NCBI RefSeq assembly: GCF_030625865.1
Contig: NZ_DAOUQB010000013.1
Coordinates: 1 to 64,000, forward strand
DNA from: Anaerotignum sp.
GTDB taxonomy: Bacteria; Bacillota; Clostridia; Lachnospirales; Anaerotignaceae
DNA: 64,000 bases
Direction: 5' to 3'
The position numbers were made by a program, and so were the translations under genes. Shown here piece by piece: positions 16,538 through 26,344 of the stretch; the stretch's first letter is position 1; the number at the start of each line of letters is the position of its first letter. The notes below the pieces were generated by a model. The model had not been told where the DNA came from. It searched no databases and saw only the letters and a program-made list of their open reading frames with translations.

Positions 16538-17275
16538 ATGGCGCGTAAAACGAACAAAACCGCCCATGTCCTTAACCTGATCTCTAAGGCTAAGGATGAA
16601 CATCAAGCTATGGAAGAACAAATGAAAATCGATAATACAGGTTCTGATGTCTCAAATGATTTATTGTTTATGGGCATTGAACCCTCAAATGATAAATCCA
16701 TCTCCGAAGAGATTGATGAAAACCTGAAAGCTTTTGTGGAACAAGATGAAAAAACATCTCTAACCCCTGAGGAAAAGGATGAATTGCCAAAGAACGAAGA
16801 AACAACACAGCAAAACATGCCTGAAATCAATTCCCAGCCCACGCCAGGCTCCGACACAGAACAAGAGAGGACAGAATATCCTGCTAAAAACAATTTGGAA
16901 GCAGAAACAGAAAACAAAATTCCTGCTGAAAACCAAATGGAAGCAGAAAATACTCCCATGCCCTCCTACAAAAATAATACTGTACAAATCTCAGAAACAT
17001 TACCAACACCAGAGTTTCATTATGTAAATGTCTATGAGAAACTTGTACTGGAAAGACTGGAAGAGTTTCAAACAATGTTTGATATTTGCACTTGCCCAAG
17101 ATGCACTGCTGATGTGATTGCAATCGCCTTGACCAATCTTCCTGCCAAGTATGTTGTTACCGACAATCCACGCATCATCCCACTACTCAGTTTTTACAGG
17201 GAAAAGTTTAAAACCGCAGTTACAGCCCAATTATCCAACGCTTGTGTTGTTGTAAAACAAAAGCCTCTTCATTAA
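16538..17275 (+). CDS. ComFB-domain protein with disordered acidic N-terminal region
   Basis: A 245-aa protein with its start behind AGAGG. Residues 1-155 are low-complexity, acidic and rich in Glu, Asn and Pro, with a basic patch at the very N-terminus (MARKTNKTAHVLNL). Residues about 160-240 match the late competence protein ComFB domain: YVNVYEKLVLERLEE, then cysteines 184, 186 and 189 in CTCPRC, then DVIAIALTNLPAKYVV. ComFB-type proteins from cyanobacteria and Bacillus have been reported to bind cyclic di-nucleotides such as c-di-GMP; binding here is untested. Its place directly after a ParA-type ATPase suggests it is the partner or adaptor of that ATPase. The basic N-terminus followed by a long linker resembles ParA-stimulating peptides. 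Confidence 0.82.
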   Translation: MARKTNKTAHVLNLISKAKDEHQAMEEQMKIDNTGSDVSNDLLFMGIEPSNDKSISEEIDENLKAFVEQDEKTSLTPEEKDELPKNEETTQQNMPEINSQPTPGSDTEQERTEYPAKNNLEAETENKIPAENQMEAENTPMPSYKNNTVQISETLPTPEFHYVNVYEKLVLERLEEFQTMFDICTCPRCTADVIAIALTNLPAKYVVTDNPRIIPLLSFYREKFKTAVTAQLSNACVVVKQKPLH

Positions 17276-17286
17276 TCAAAATTAAC

Positions 17287-17328
17287 AACAATAAAAAGCA
17301 GACATAAAAGTGTCTGCTTTTTATTGTT
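17287..17328. terminator. Bidirectional terminator between the ComFB gene and cheV
   Basis: An 18-bp perfect stem, core AAAAAGCAGACA with its complement TGTCTGCTTTTT, and a 6-nt loop, between convergent genes. Confidence 0.92.
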
Positions 17329-17355
17329 CACTTAAATGACTGCCTTAAACATTTT

Positions 17356-18279
17356 CTATTCTTTATTTTTCTCAAGCAAATGATCAATCACTTCAACCAA
17401 ACTTCCAATTTCCGGCTTACTAATCTGCTCATCCGCCCCAATTTGTTTTCCCTTCACATATAGCTCATCATTAATCAAAGAGGAAAAAATAATAACAGGT
17501 ATTTCCTTCAAAATTTTGTCGCTTTTAATTAATTTTGTCAGTCTATGACCATCCATAGCAGGCATTTCAATATCTGTAATTACCAGTGAAACCTTTTCAG
17601 CCAAGCTTTTCTCGTCCTGAATTGTCCTTAAATAATCCCAAGCCTCTTGCCCATTATCAAACTTTAAGATGTTTTTGTAGCCTGCTGTATGTAAACATTC
17701 CAATATCATTTTAGACAATAATACAGAATCTTCAGCAAGAATAATGGGATCATCATTTGTTTTTCTTTCCCCCAACTTACTAATATCCTCTGCTTGTATT
17801 CCCGTACGCGGCGCAATTTCAGATACTATTTTTTCAAAATCCAAAATAACAACTAAGTTCCCGCTTATTTCCGTTATGCCCGTAGAAACCCCTTCTTCCC
17901 CGCCGCTAACGGTCTTATCGGGTTTTTGAATATCTGTCCAAGAAAGCCTGAAGATTCCCTCTACGCTATCTACACGGAAGGCAATATGCATCTTATTAAA
18001 ATTTGTCACAATAAATAAATCCCGTTCTTCTTGGGATTTTTCATTCCCGAACAAATATTTAGCTAGATTAACCACAGTAATAACCGATCCTCTTGGCTTA
18101 AAAACACCTTCTACCACAGGATGAGCCAAAGGCATTGCTGTAACAGATTCTGCCACCATAATTTCCCGCACTTTGGCAACATTGATTCCGTATAGCTTAT
18201 TATTAATTTTGAATTCCATTATTTCTATCTCATTTGTTCCTGTTTCAAGTAAAATTTCACCCTTGTTTATTACGCCCAT
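17356..18279 (-). CDS. cheV: Chemotaxis protein CheV (CheW domain + receiver)
   Basis: A 307-aa coupling protein. A CheW domain (about residues 10-160, IMEFKINNKLYGINVAKVREIM) is followed by a receiver domain (about 175-300) with the phospho-accepting Asp in VITDIEMPAMDG (about residue 235). It links receptors to CheA and adapts signalling through its phosphorylation. The start follows TGGAGG. It is 288 bp downstream of cheD; that gap contains an A-rich stretch and no clear terminator, so it may have its own promoter. Confidence 0.94.
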   Translation of the reverse strand: MGVINKGEILLETGTNEIEIMEFKINNKLYGINVAKVREIMVAESVTAMPLAHPVVEGVFKPRGSVITVVNLAKYLFGNEKSQEERDLFIVTNFNKMHIAFRVDSVEGIFRLSWTDIQKPDKTVSGGEEGVSTGITEISGNLVVILDFEKIVSEIAPRTGIQAEDISKLGERKTNDDPIILAEDSVLLSKMILECLHTAGYKNILKFDNGQEAWDYLRTIQDEKSLAEKVSLVITDIEMPAMDGHRLTKLIKSDKILKEIPVIIFSSLINDELYVKGKQIGADEQISKPEIGSLVEVIDHLLEKNKE

Positions 18280-18567
18280 ATGTATTCCTCCATTACATTG
18301 TAGTTATCTCTTCTTTCTACAGCATTAGAAATTTAACAATTAAACCGAAACTACATACTTGTGATTCTTTATAAATACTTTCTCCTTACATAATACCACA
18401 AATTCTCACAAAAAAAAGCAAAGCTGTAAATATTCATAAAATTATTTCATATTACGAAAGGTAAGGTGTTTAAAACCCCATTCTTTTCGGCTAAAGCCCA
18501 TTCCCTTACTGCATACATTTTATAAATAACCACTAAATAAAGAAATGTGGACTTGCGTGAAAGACCG

Positions 18568-19053
18568 CTAAAAAATAATTTCTTTCCTGCCAAATGATCT
18601 GATATTACCTTGTCCATTACTGCAATCAAAAACCAAAGTTCTTGCATAGTTCGCCCCTACCTCCTCGGCAATAATAGGGATTCCCTCTTCCCTTAAGGTT
18701 TGACGAACACTTTCTATATTCCGCTGACCGATATTTCCCAAGGCTCCTCCCCCGGGGATATCGAACATTTTCGCCCCACCTGCAATTTTTGCAGTAAGGC
18801 GTCTTTTCACCGCACCGAAAACTTCCATTTTTTTAATCGTAGCACGTATTCCTGTATCGGCAAATTTAAAAACATTTGAATCCACACTGTTTTCTAACTT
18901 TTTAGGAAGCATTACATGTACCATGGCTCCAACTTTTGCAATAGGATCATATAAACAAACCCCTACACATGAGCCAAGGGCATATGTAATGAGACGCCCC
19001 TCCATTCTGGTAAACTTCATATCCGCAATCCCAACTGTAATCTCCTTACCCAT
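18568..19053 (-). CDS. cheD: Chemoreceptor glutamine deamidase CheD
   Basis: A 161-aa enzyme that deamidates receptor glutamines and activates CheC. Catalytic Cys29 (GSCVGVCLYD) and His46 (AMVHVMLP) are visible, as is the CheD core AGGAKMFDIPGGGALGNIGQRN. It overlaps the end of cheC by 8 bp, so the two are translationally coupled, matching their known complex. Confidence 0.95.
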   Translation of the reverse strand: MGKEITVGIADMKFTRMEGRLITYALGSCVGVCLYDPIAKVGAMVHVMLPKKLENSVDSNVFKFADTGIRATIKKMEVFGAVKRRLTAKIAGGAKMFDIPGGGALGNIGQRNIESVRQTLREEGIPIIAEEVGANYARTLVFDCSNGQGNIRSFGRKEIIF

Positions 19054-19672
19054 TTATAACACCCAGCTTATTCAATAAAAAATTCAACGACTTAATATCC
19101 GGCAGCATAATTAAATTACTCGTCATCTCTCCCCCATTATAAATAAATTTTCCATCAACAATCATAATTTTGTCAGTAACATACCCATATTCTATCATAG
19201 GTACGGACATGATTCCACCCAACATATTGATTGTCATGGCAGGTACAGAAAGATTTATTGAGATATTGCTAAGCTGAGATACTGCGTTGGCATAAGAAGA
19301 AATAATAATATTGCTTATCTCCGCTACTGCAGATGATCTTATTTCATCAATATCCTCAAAACGTTCAATTTTACCAAGGGAAAGCCGTTCAAAAACAATG
19401 TTTACAAAGTCAAAATCCAATAAGTAGAGCATAATCCCACTAAACTCGCCGGTCATATGCACCAGTACTGCAGATACGATTTTTTCGGGTCCGCCTAAAA
19501 AATCAATTACCTGATTATATCCCATAATTTTTACTTCCGGCAACGACATGGCTATTTTTGCAGATAGTGTTGTAGAGAGTGCCGTTGCTGCATTCCCCGT
19601 GCCAATACTTCCGATTTCTCGCAGCATATCTAAGGCAAATCCATTCATTTCCTGATAACTATTGATTTTCAT
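19046..19672 (-). CDS. cheC: CheY-P phosphatase CheC, one altered active site
   Basis: A 208-aa CheC, longer by one SpoA-like element than CheX. The start at 19672 is preferred because GGTGG is 4 nt upstream; ATG 19687 has no site. CheC carries two copies of the phosphatase motif [D/S]xxxExxN. Here the first reads DMLREIGS, with Ser in place of Asn, while the second, SAVAEISN, is intact. One active site should remain. It lies between flgG and cheD. Confidence 0.92.
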   Translation of the reverse strand: MKINSYQEMNGFALDMLREIGSIGTGNAATALSTTLSAKIAMSLPEVKIMGYNQVIDFLGGPEKIVSAVLVHMTGEFSGIMLYLLDFDFVNIVFERLSLGKIERFEDIDEIRSSAVAEISNIIISSYANAVSQLSNISINLSVPAMTINMLGGIMSVPMIEYGYVTDKIMIVDGKFIYNGGEMTSNLIMLPDIKSLNFLLNKLGVING

Positions 19673-19703
19673 CTTTCCACCAACCATCTAAAGTTTATTT
19701 TTA

Positions 19704-20477
19704 CTATTGTCTCAAATTATTTGTTAATTCCTGAATCTCATCCGTTGTTTTAACCATTCTAAGGGAGTACTGATAAGCTCTTTGTGCCTCAACCACTTTA
19801 GCAAATTCCTTTGCAATATCTACATTTGAACCTTCAAAGCTTCCTCTGGTAACCTTTGCTTCAACAAGAAAAGACTCTCCGTTTTTTTCAACGGGAATAA
19901 AATTGCTGTCTCCAATACTCAGCATACCCTCCAATTTAGGGAAATTGAATACAGCCGGTTCTGCATCCTCCAAAGCAACTGCCTCGCCTTCCAAGGGGTT
20001 GCCATCCTTATCCGTTTCCTCACCCGTCACTTCTGTGTTACCGGCTTTAATTCGAATGGGATCTCCGTTCTTTCCAATTACAAAATATCCCTCTTTTGAT
20101 GCTAAATAAAAACCATCTTCTTTTTCAGACAATACAAAACTACCGTTTCTAGTATAATAATATTCCTTTGTTTGGGGATTCTGTAGCGCAAAAAAACCTG
20201 GTCCTTCAATGGAAAAATCCAATTGAGAATCGGAAAAATTTACGCTGCCATTTTCAAAAGAAATGTTTGTTTTTTCCGGCTTCACACCACTACCTGACAT
20301 TACGTTGGAATCTTGACCATCTACTCCCGCCATATTATTATACATCAAATCAGAGAAACATAAACTTTTTGATTTGTACCCGGCTGTATTCACATTTGCA
20401 ATATTATTTGCAACTACATCCAATCTTGTTTGCTGGGCCGATGCACCAAGTTTTCCAGTATAAAATGACATCTCCAT
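19704..20477 (-). CDS. flgG: Flagellar rod/hook-basal body protein, FlgG type (FlhP-like)
   Basis: A 257-aa rod protein. The start at 20477 follows AAGGAGG by 9 nt. The family N-terminus is present (RLDVVANNIANVNTAGYKS), as is the C-terminal EGSNVDIAKEFAKVVEAQRAYQ-like helix. Together with the gene upstream it matches the flhO-flhP pair of Bacillus, which builds the distal rod. FlgF and FlgG are hard to separate by eye; the assignment follows gene order. Confidence 0.85.
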   Translation of the reverse strand: MEMSFYTGKLGASAQQTRLDVVANNIANVNTAGYKSKSLCFSDLMYNNMAGVDGQDSNVMSGSGVKPEKTNISFENGSVNFSDSQLDFSIEGPGFFALQNPQTKEYYYTRNGSFVLSEKEDGFYLASKEGYFVIGKNGDPIRIKAGNTEVTGEETDKDGNPLEGEAVALEDAEPAVFNFPKLEGMLSIGDSNFIPVEKNGESFLVEAKVTRGSFEGSNVDIAKEFAKVVEAQRAYQYSLRMVKTTDEIQELTNNLRQ

Positions 20478-20603
20478 AACGCTATCCTCCTTTGCAAGTA
20501 AAACATTGGGTAAAATCATATCAAAATCTCACCACTAATCACTGACGGTTACATTTTTACTTGTAATTCCTTGCGCTTTCAAAAAACGAATTTACAAATC
20601 AAG

Positions 20604-21356
20604 TTACTGCACTCTACCGATTTCCGTTGCCGCTTTGGAAGCCATGGAATCATACATCTTCAATAGCTGTGCTGCACTTTGTAGTGTTCTTTGGCTTACC
20701 ATCATATCCGTCATTTCTCGAATGGGGTCTACATTAGAGGCTTCCACATACTTCCACATTACTGTGGAATCTGAATTTTGTGGATTGTCTCCACTGGTGA
20801 AAACACCTTCGTCAACCTTAGTCAGGTTATCATAGTTATTAAACTCTACAATCTTCAGTTTTGAAATCAAATTGCCTGAAGCATCATAAATTCTTCCATC
20901 GGGCTGCACTTGAAAATCATCGGTAGTCATGCGAATAGGGCCACCGCTGCCGCTAACCCGTCCAATCCCTTGGAGTACAATATAACCTTCATCATCAAGG
21001 CTAAAGGAACCATTTCGGGTATAAACCTTTTCTCCCTGCCTGTCAACTTCAAAAAAGCCCTTTCCGTCAATGGCAAAATCCAATACACTGCCGGTCTGCT
21101 CCCAACCCCCATGGGAAAAATCCGTTACTGTTTCATAGGGCACCGTAATCATAGATGAATTACCCAAGGGAGTTCCGTCCGCTCCGATCATGTTGTTGCC
21201 CGACCTGGACATCACCGCATCCTTGAAGGTTCCTGAAACCATGCTATCCGACTTATAACCGCTGGTGGAAACATTCGATAAATTATTACTAATCACATTC
21301 AGGTTTTTGTTCTGTGTAAGCATACTTGATGATAAGTTATAAAATCCTTTAAACAT
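20604..21356 (-). CDS. flgF: Flagellar rod protein, FlgF/FlhO type
   Basis: A 250-aa protein starting MFKGFYNLSSSMLTQ behind GGGAGG. It has LNVISNNLSNVSTSGYKSD at the N-terminus and the C-terminal SNVDPIREMTDMMVSQRTLQ helix typical of axial proteins. It is 23 bp after fliA and 126 bp before the FlgG-type gene. Confidence 0.83.
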   Translation of the reverse strand: MFKGFYNLSSSMLTQNKNLNVISNNLSNVSTSGYKSDSMVSGTFKDAVMSRSGNNMIGADGTPLGNSSMITVPYETVTDFSHGGWEQTGSVLDFAIDGKGFFEVDRQGEKVYTRNGSFSLDDEGYIVLQGIGRVSGSGGPIRMTTDDFQVQPDGRIYDASGNLISKLKIVEFNNYDNLTKVDEGVFTSGDNPQNSDSTVMWKYVEASNVDPIREMTDMMVSQRTLQSAAQLLKMYDSMASKAATEIGRVQ

Positions 21357-21379
21357 ATTTTACCTCCCCAAAACAGCAA

Positions 21380-22147
21380 TTACTCTTGCAAAAAAAGTCT
21401 AAGTTTCCTTAATGCATTGGAATGTATTTGTGAAATTCTAGGTTCGCTTACCCCTAGAACAGCAGCAATCTCTTTCATATTTAAATCATGAACATAATGA
21501 AGAGAAACAACAAGTTTTTCCTTTTCTCTAAGAGTTTCTAAGCCCCTTTTGATTTCTTGTTCCAATTCCAAACTATCCAGATGATGCTCCGGCATGGTTT
21601 CCATGTTGGTATTCATAATTTGCTTGTTATAACCGCCATTTTCCGTTTCCTCCAAAAGCATTTCAAAGGAAAGGACGTTCATAAGATTGGTTTTTCTTAA
21701 ATCTTCGTAGTATTTCTCCAAAGAGATATTCAAAAACGCTGCCATTTCCTCATCTGTGGGCATCCTGCCTAATTCAGAATAAAGCTCACCGGTAGCTCGG
21801 TCCATATCCTTTGCGGCCTTACGTACGCTCCTGGGAACCCAATCGTTTTTTCTTGCAATATCAATAACAATTCCCCGTATGCGTTTTGAAATAAAGCTCT
21901 CAAACTTCACATTCTTGTCCATATCAAATTTATCAATGGAACTCATTAACGCGAGAACGCCTTCATTTACAATATCGTCTATTTGCGTAAAATCATTATA
22001 AATGCCACGCATTTGAATTGCCACGTTTTTTACAATATGCACATACCTTAAAACCAGCTCATTTTTAACTGTCAAATCACCGGTTACTTTGTATTCTGCA
22101 AATAGCTCTTCATTTGTCATTTCATTGCGTTTTTTCTTCAATATCAT
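21380..22147 (-). CDS. fliA: RNA polymerase sigma factor for flagellar genes (sigma-28/SigD)
   Basis: A 255-aa sigma factor. The start at 22147 has AGGAG 5 nt upstream; the longer frame runs into flhA. Region 2 (FTQIDDIVNEGVLALM...FESFISKRIRGIVID), region 3 and region 4 (LNMKEIAAVLGVSEPRISQIHS) are all present. It lies 13 bp after flhA, where flhF and flhG usually intervene in Firmicutes. Its anti-sigma FlgM is encoded at 52414-52719. Confidence 0.95.
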   Translation of the reverse strand: MILKKKRNEMTNEELFAEYKVTGDLTVKNELVLRYVHIVKNVAIQMRGIYNDFTQIDDIVNEGVLALMSSIDKFDMDKNVKFESFISKRIRGIVIDIARKNDWVPRSVRKAAKDMDRATGELYSELGRMPTDEEMAAFLNISLEKYYEDLRKTNLMNVLSFEMLLEETENGGYNKQIMNTNMETMPEHHLDSLELEQEIKRGLETLREKEKLVVSLHYVHDLNMKEIAAVLGVSEPRISQIHSNALRKLRLFLQE

Positions 22148-22160
22148 TCTCGCTCCTATG

Positions 22161-24218
22161 CTATAACACAATATTTCCAATAGATTGGATTTGAACATTA
22201 TTTGCTATCTCATTAAACGAAATTACACTAACATTGGGATAGAACTGCTCTATTAAACGATAGAAATAAACTCTCACTACATGGCTTGTCAATATGACCG
22301 GTTTGATGGAAATATCATTGAACTTTTTGATATTCTCTGAAACCTGCATCAACACTTTCTGCAAAACATCAGGGCTTAGCGACAGATATACACCATGCTC
22401 ACTTTTTGCCATACTTGATACGATAACCTTTTCCAACTCTGCATCCAAGGTAATTACCTTCATCTGGCCTCCTTCGCAGAACTTACGGGTAATGGTACGC
22501 TTTAAGGCCACCCTAATATTTTCAGTAATTATATCTAAATCCTTTGTCGCAGCGGCAGAGTCTGCAATGGTTTCTATAATGGTAACCAAGTCTTTAATAG
22601 GCACACCCTCTTTCAAAAGATTTGACAAAATCTTTTGAAAACTGCTGTAGGATATAATATTGGGAAAAGCCTCCTCCACAAGTTCAGGAATATGTGCTTT
22701 TACATTTTCAATAAGCTGCAAAACTTCCGCTCTGGATAATAACTCATAAGAATGTTGAGAAACCACCTCTGATAAATGTGTCACCATAACGGAAAGAGGG
22801 TCAATTACCGTATATCCGTATATTTCCGCCAACTCTTTATTATCGGGCAATATCCATTTACTGGGGATTCCGTAGGCAGGCTCAATGGTATCAATGCCAT
22901 CAATTTCTCCCGCCGGTTCTGTTGGTTCAATGGCTAAATAATAATCCACAAGAATCTCCCCAGATGCTATAACTTCCCCCTTTACCTTTACAGTATATTG
23001 GTTTGGATTTAGGGAAGCACTGTCCCGAAGACGAATGGAAGGGATAACAAATCCCATATCCTGGGCATATTGCCGTCTGAAAATAACAATTCTATTAATT
23101 AATTTTCCTCCGCCTGCATCATCAACCAAAGGAATTAAGCTGTAACCAAATTCCATTTCCACCGGTTCAACATTCAACAACGGATAAATATTGTTTACGT
23201 CTTTATAGTAATCCTCTTCACTAGGCATTTCCTGCGTATACTGGGCTTCCTGCACCTCAGTTTCTTGGGCAATAGCAAGCTTCATATTTCTTTGAACATA
23301 AATACCTAAGGATAGAAGCATTGCCGAAGTTAATATCAATGGAATGGTAGGTGTTCCCGGAACTACAGCAAGAACCCCTACAATAGATCCGCCTATGATC
23401 AGAGCCTGTGGCTGTGCTAAAAACTGTGCGGCCACATCAGTATTCAAACTTCCGTCTGATACTGCTCTTGTAACAATCATACCTGTAGCTGTGGAAATTA
23501 ACAAGGCCGGAATCTGAGATACCAAGCCATCGCCAATGGTGGCGATAGAATAAATCTGTAATACTTCGGAAAAGCTCATGCCGGATTGTACCAGACCGAT
23601 GACCACACCTGCACCAAAGTTAATTACCGTAATGATAATAGACATAATGGCATCGCCTTTTACAATTTTCGTGGCACCATCCATTGCACCATAGAAGTCC
23701 GCTTCTTTTTGAATTTTATATCTTCTTATTTTTGCTTCTTCTTCCGTGATAAGCCCTGAATTTAAGTCGGCATCAATTGCCATCTGTTTCCCTGGCATAG
23801 CATCCAAGGTAAACCTGGCTGCAACCTCTGCAACACGCTCGGCACCTTTGGAAATAACAATAAACTGAACAAGTACAATAATAATGAATATAATTGTACC
23901 TACCACCACATTCCCCCGTAAAACGAAGCTACCGAAGGCTTTAATAACCTCTCCGGCTGAGCCCGCTTCGGTCAGAATCAATCTGGTTGAAGATACATTC
24001 AGTCCAAGACGAAAAAGTGTCGTAATCAAAAGCAATGATGGAAAAATAGAAAATTCCAAAGACTCCTTTATATTCATGGTAATCAGTAAAATGATAAGGG
24101 AAACGGATATATTAAGAATAAATAATATATCCAACACAAAGGGATTCAGCGGAATAATTAACAGTAATACAATTACTATTACAAATAATGAAACTGCGTT
24201 TTGTAATATCTTTTTCAT
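22161..24218 (-). CDS. flhA: Flagellar export gate protein FlhA
   Basis: A 685-aa protein with about eight membrane segments in the first half, the conserved FHIPEP region ([13 protein letters not shown], then [28 protein letters not shown]-like loop near residues 130-160) and a large cytoplasmic C-terminal domain that docks chaperone-substrate complexes. The length is normal. It is 18 bp after flhB. Confidence 0.97.
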   Translation of the reverse strand: [685 protein letters not shown]

Positions 24219-24236
24219 ATCTCACACCATTTCGAT

Positions 24237-25301
24237 CTAAAGTAGCTTCTTGTTTTTCAACTTGTAAACATGCACTAATATTTCCGCAACGGTTCCATAA
24301 AAATCTGCGGGTATTTCTTGATTAATATCGGTAGTGGCATAGATTGCCCGGGCTAGGGGTTTATTTTCAAGAACATAAACATTGTTCTCCTCCGCTGTTT
24401 TAATAATACGAAGTGCAACTTGATCCTGCCCCTTTGCCAAAAGAATTGGCGCACCGTCTTTTTCCAAATCATATTTTAAGGCTACTGCATAATGGGTAGG
24501 GTTCTTAATTACAACGTCGGAGTTGGGCACCGCCTGCATCATTCGAGACATTGCCATCTTACGCTGAACCTCTCTAATCTTACTCTTTATCTGAGGATCC
24601 CCTTCCATTTGCTTATATTCTTCTTTCAACTCATGCTTGGACATCTTAATTTGACGTTCATATTCCCACCACTGGAAAAAGTAGTCAAACACAGATATGG
24701 CTATAAAAGCCATGCATATCTTAAATACCAAAGACATTGTCAAATCTAAAATCATAACGCAGGATGGTGTTACATCCATCTGCAAAGTACGAGTAACCGT
24801 TAAAATACTATGGGAAATAAAAGAATACAGTATTACAATTAATATAGTAATTTTTATAATACCTTTGATAACATCAAATAAACTTTTTATGGAAAACAGT
24901 CTTTTTATTCCTTCAAGAGGGTTAATTCTGTTAAATTTCGGTTTTAAGCTATCAGTAACAAATATGGGTTTGGTCTGGGCAACAGTAGCAATGATAGAAA
25001 GAAATCCAGAGATACAGATGATAGGTGCAGCAATTTGTAAAAAAGCAACCATTGTTTCCTTTGTTATTTGCATTACAAAGCCATCCGTAACATCTGTGCG
25101 GTTTTGTGCATAAGCAAACACCTTGTAAAAAAAATCCCTAACATTCTCAATCATCTGAGGAAACATTATTTTCATAGTAAAGAAGGTTCCCATTAGAGAT
25201 GCAACGGCAATAACATCCTTACTAATTAAAACATTACCTTTTTTTCGCTCGTCTTGCCTTCGCTTGGGCGTGGCCTTTTCGGTTTTTGAATCAGCTGCCA
25301 A
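24237..25301 (-). CDS. flhB: Flagellar export switch protein FlhB (TTG start)
   Basis: A 354-aa protein. The start codon is TTG at 25301, with GGGGGAG 5 nt upstream and the typical beginning SKTEKATPKRRQDERKKG. Four membrane segments are followed by the cytoplasmic domain with the autocleavage site NPTH (about residues 265-268), which switches export from hook to filament substrates. A separate protein matching only this C-terminal domain is encoded at 45793-46101. Confidence 0.96.
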   Translation of the reverse strand: MAADSKTEKATPKRRQDERKKGNVLISKDVIAVASLMGTFFTMKIMFPQMIENVRDFFYKVFAYAQNRTDVTDGFVMQITKETMVAFLQIAAPIICISGFLSIIATVAQTKPIFVTDSLKPKFNRINPLEGIKRLFSIKSLFDVIKGIIKITILIVILYSFISHSILTVTRTLQMDVTPSCVMILDLTMSLVFKICMAFIAISVFDYFFQWWEYERQIKMSKHELKEEYKQMEGDPQIKSKIREVQRKMAMSRMMQAVPNSDVVIKNPTHYAVALKYDLEKDGAPILLAKGQDQVALRIIKTAEENNVYVLENKPLARAIYATTDINQEIPADFYGTVAEILVHVYKLKNKKLL

Positions 25302-25410
25302 TGTTCTCCCCCCTTTTTGCTAATTCCTTCTTTTCGGAACAAAAAATCATTCTTACATTTTACATGAAAACATTGGCAAAATACCTAAACCCATTCATAT
25401 AACAAGAGCC

Positions 25411-26175
25411 CTAAGCCATCTGACTTAAAACATACCTCACACCATCCACCATAGCAATCACCAATTGATTTAAAAAATCAGACATAGGTGAAAATATTAA
25501 AAAAATTACTACCAGACCCACAAAAATTTTAAGCTGAATATCCACAACAAAAACATTAATCTGGGGAATGGCTTTCATTAAAATTCCCATTCCCACAGCG
25601 CAAAGAAATTCGATTGCGATAATGGGAAATGCCATTTTCAATGCTAACTCGGTACACAATATGAAAGTATCCAATATGGCCTGTGCCACATTCTGCCCAA
25701 ATACTATCTGTCCGTAGGGAACTACATCACCGGAATTCAATAAAATACGAATAATTGCCAAATGGGCATCTGTTGCAAAAAACAAAAGCATAAACAAAAT
25801 ATTATAATATGTAGCACTTAGCGCGATGGAAGCATTACTCTGCATATCAAACACCTTTGACATGGATAAACCCAGCTGCATATCAATGACTTCCCCGGCA
25901 AAAATAATTACAAATAAAAATAAGCTCATTACAAAACCAACAGCAGTTCCGGCGGCAAACTCCTTCAGCAAAAGAATGCCGTATTCAAACATTCCCGAGA
26001 TCTGCATCTGCTGTTGCGGCAAAGATGTAAAAACAATCATGGATAAAGCAAGAACCAGTCCGGATTTTATAATTGTGGGAATATTTTTTCTCCCGAAAAT
26101 AGGATTTAATAAAATAAACCCAGACATTCTCATTAAAACAAATGAGAAAAACACAAAATTTTCAAAATAATCCAT
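25411..26175 (-). CDS. fliR: Flagellar export gate protein FliR
   Basis: A 254-aa membrane protein of the FliPQR core with six hydrophobic segments. The start at 26175 (MDYFENFVFF) is preferred, with GGAGG 10 nt upstream; the ATG at 26184 is only 1 nt from the site. It contains RMSGFILLNPIFGRKNIP near the N-terminus and GMGILMKAIPQINVFVV in the C-terminal third, both typical. A 169-bp gap separates it from fliQ and a 109-bp gap from flhB. Confidence 0.94.
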   Translation of the reverse strand: MDYFENFVFFSFVLMRMSGFILLNPIFGRKNIPTIIKSGLVLALSMIVFTSLPQQQMQISGMFEYGILLLKEFAAGTAVGFVMSLFLFVIIFAGEVIDMQLGLSMSKVFDMQSNASIALSATYYNILFMLLFFATDAHLAIIRILLNSGDVVPYGQIVFGQNVAQAILDTFILCTELALKMAFPIIAIEFLCAVGMGILMKAIPQINVFVVDIQLKIFVGLVVIFLIFSPMSDFLNQLVIAMVDGVRYVLSQMA

Positions 26176-26344
26176 CTGTTCCATGCCTCCGAAATTACAT
26201 TTCATTACGGAATGTATTTCTTTTATTCCATAGTTTTACTCACAGTACATAAAGCCCTGCATCTCTTTTGCGCTTTTGTTTATGATTTCAGTAAATTTGT
26301 TACAAAGTGCCACCGCCAAAAAGACGGCAGCCCCCTACTTTCAG

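Noticed and set aside
18447-18647. 66-codon minus-strand frame overlapping the cheD end
   Set aside because: Its first half is cheD in another frame and there is no ribosome site. The part beyond cheD (MYAVREWALAEKNG) has no start context.
26300-26340. GC-rich possible hairpin between fliR and fliQ (TGCCACCG...CGGCAG)
   Set aside because: The pairing is limited to 4-5 bp in competing registers and no T-run follows.
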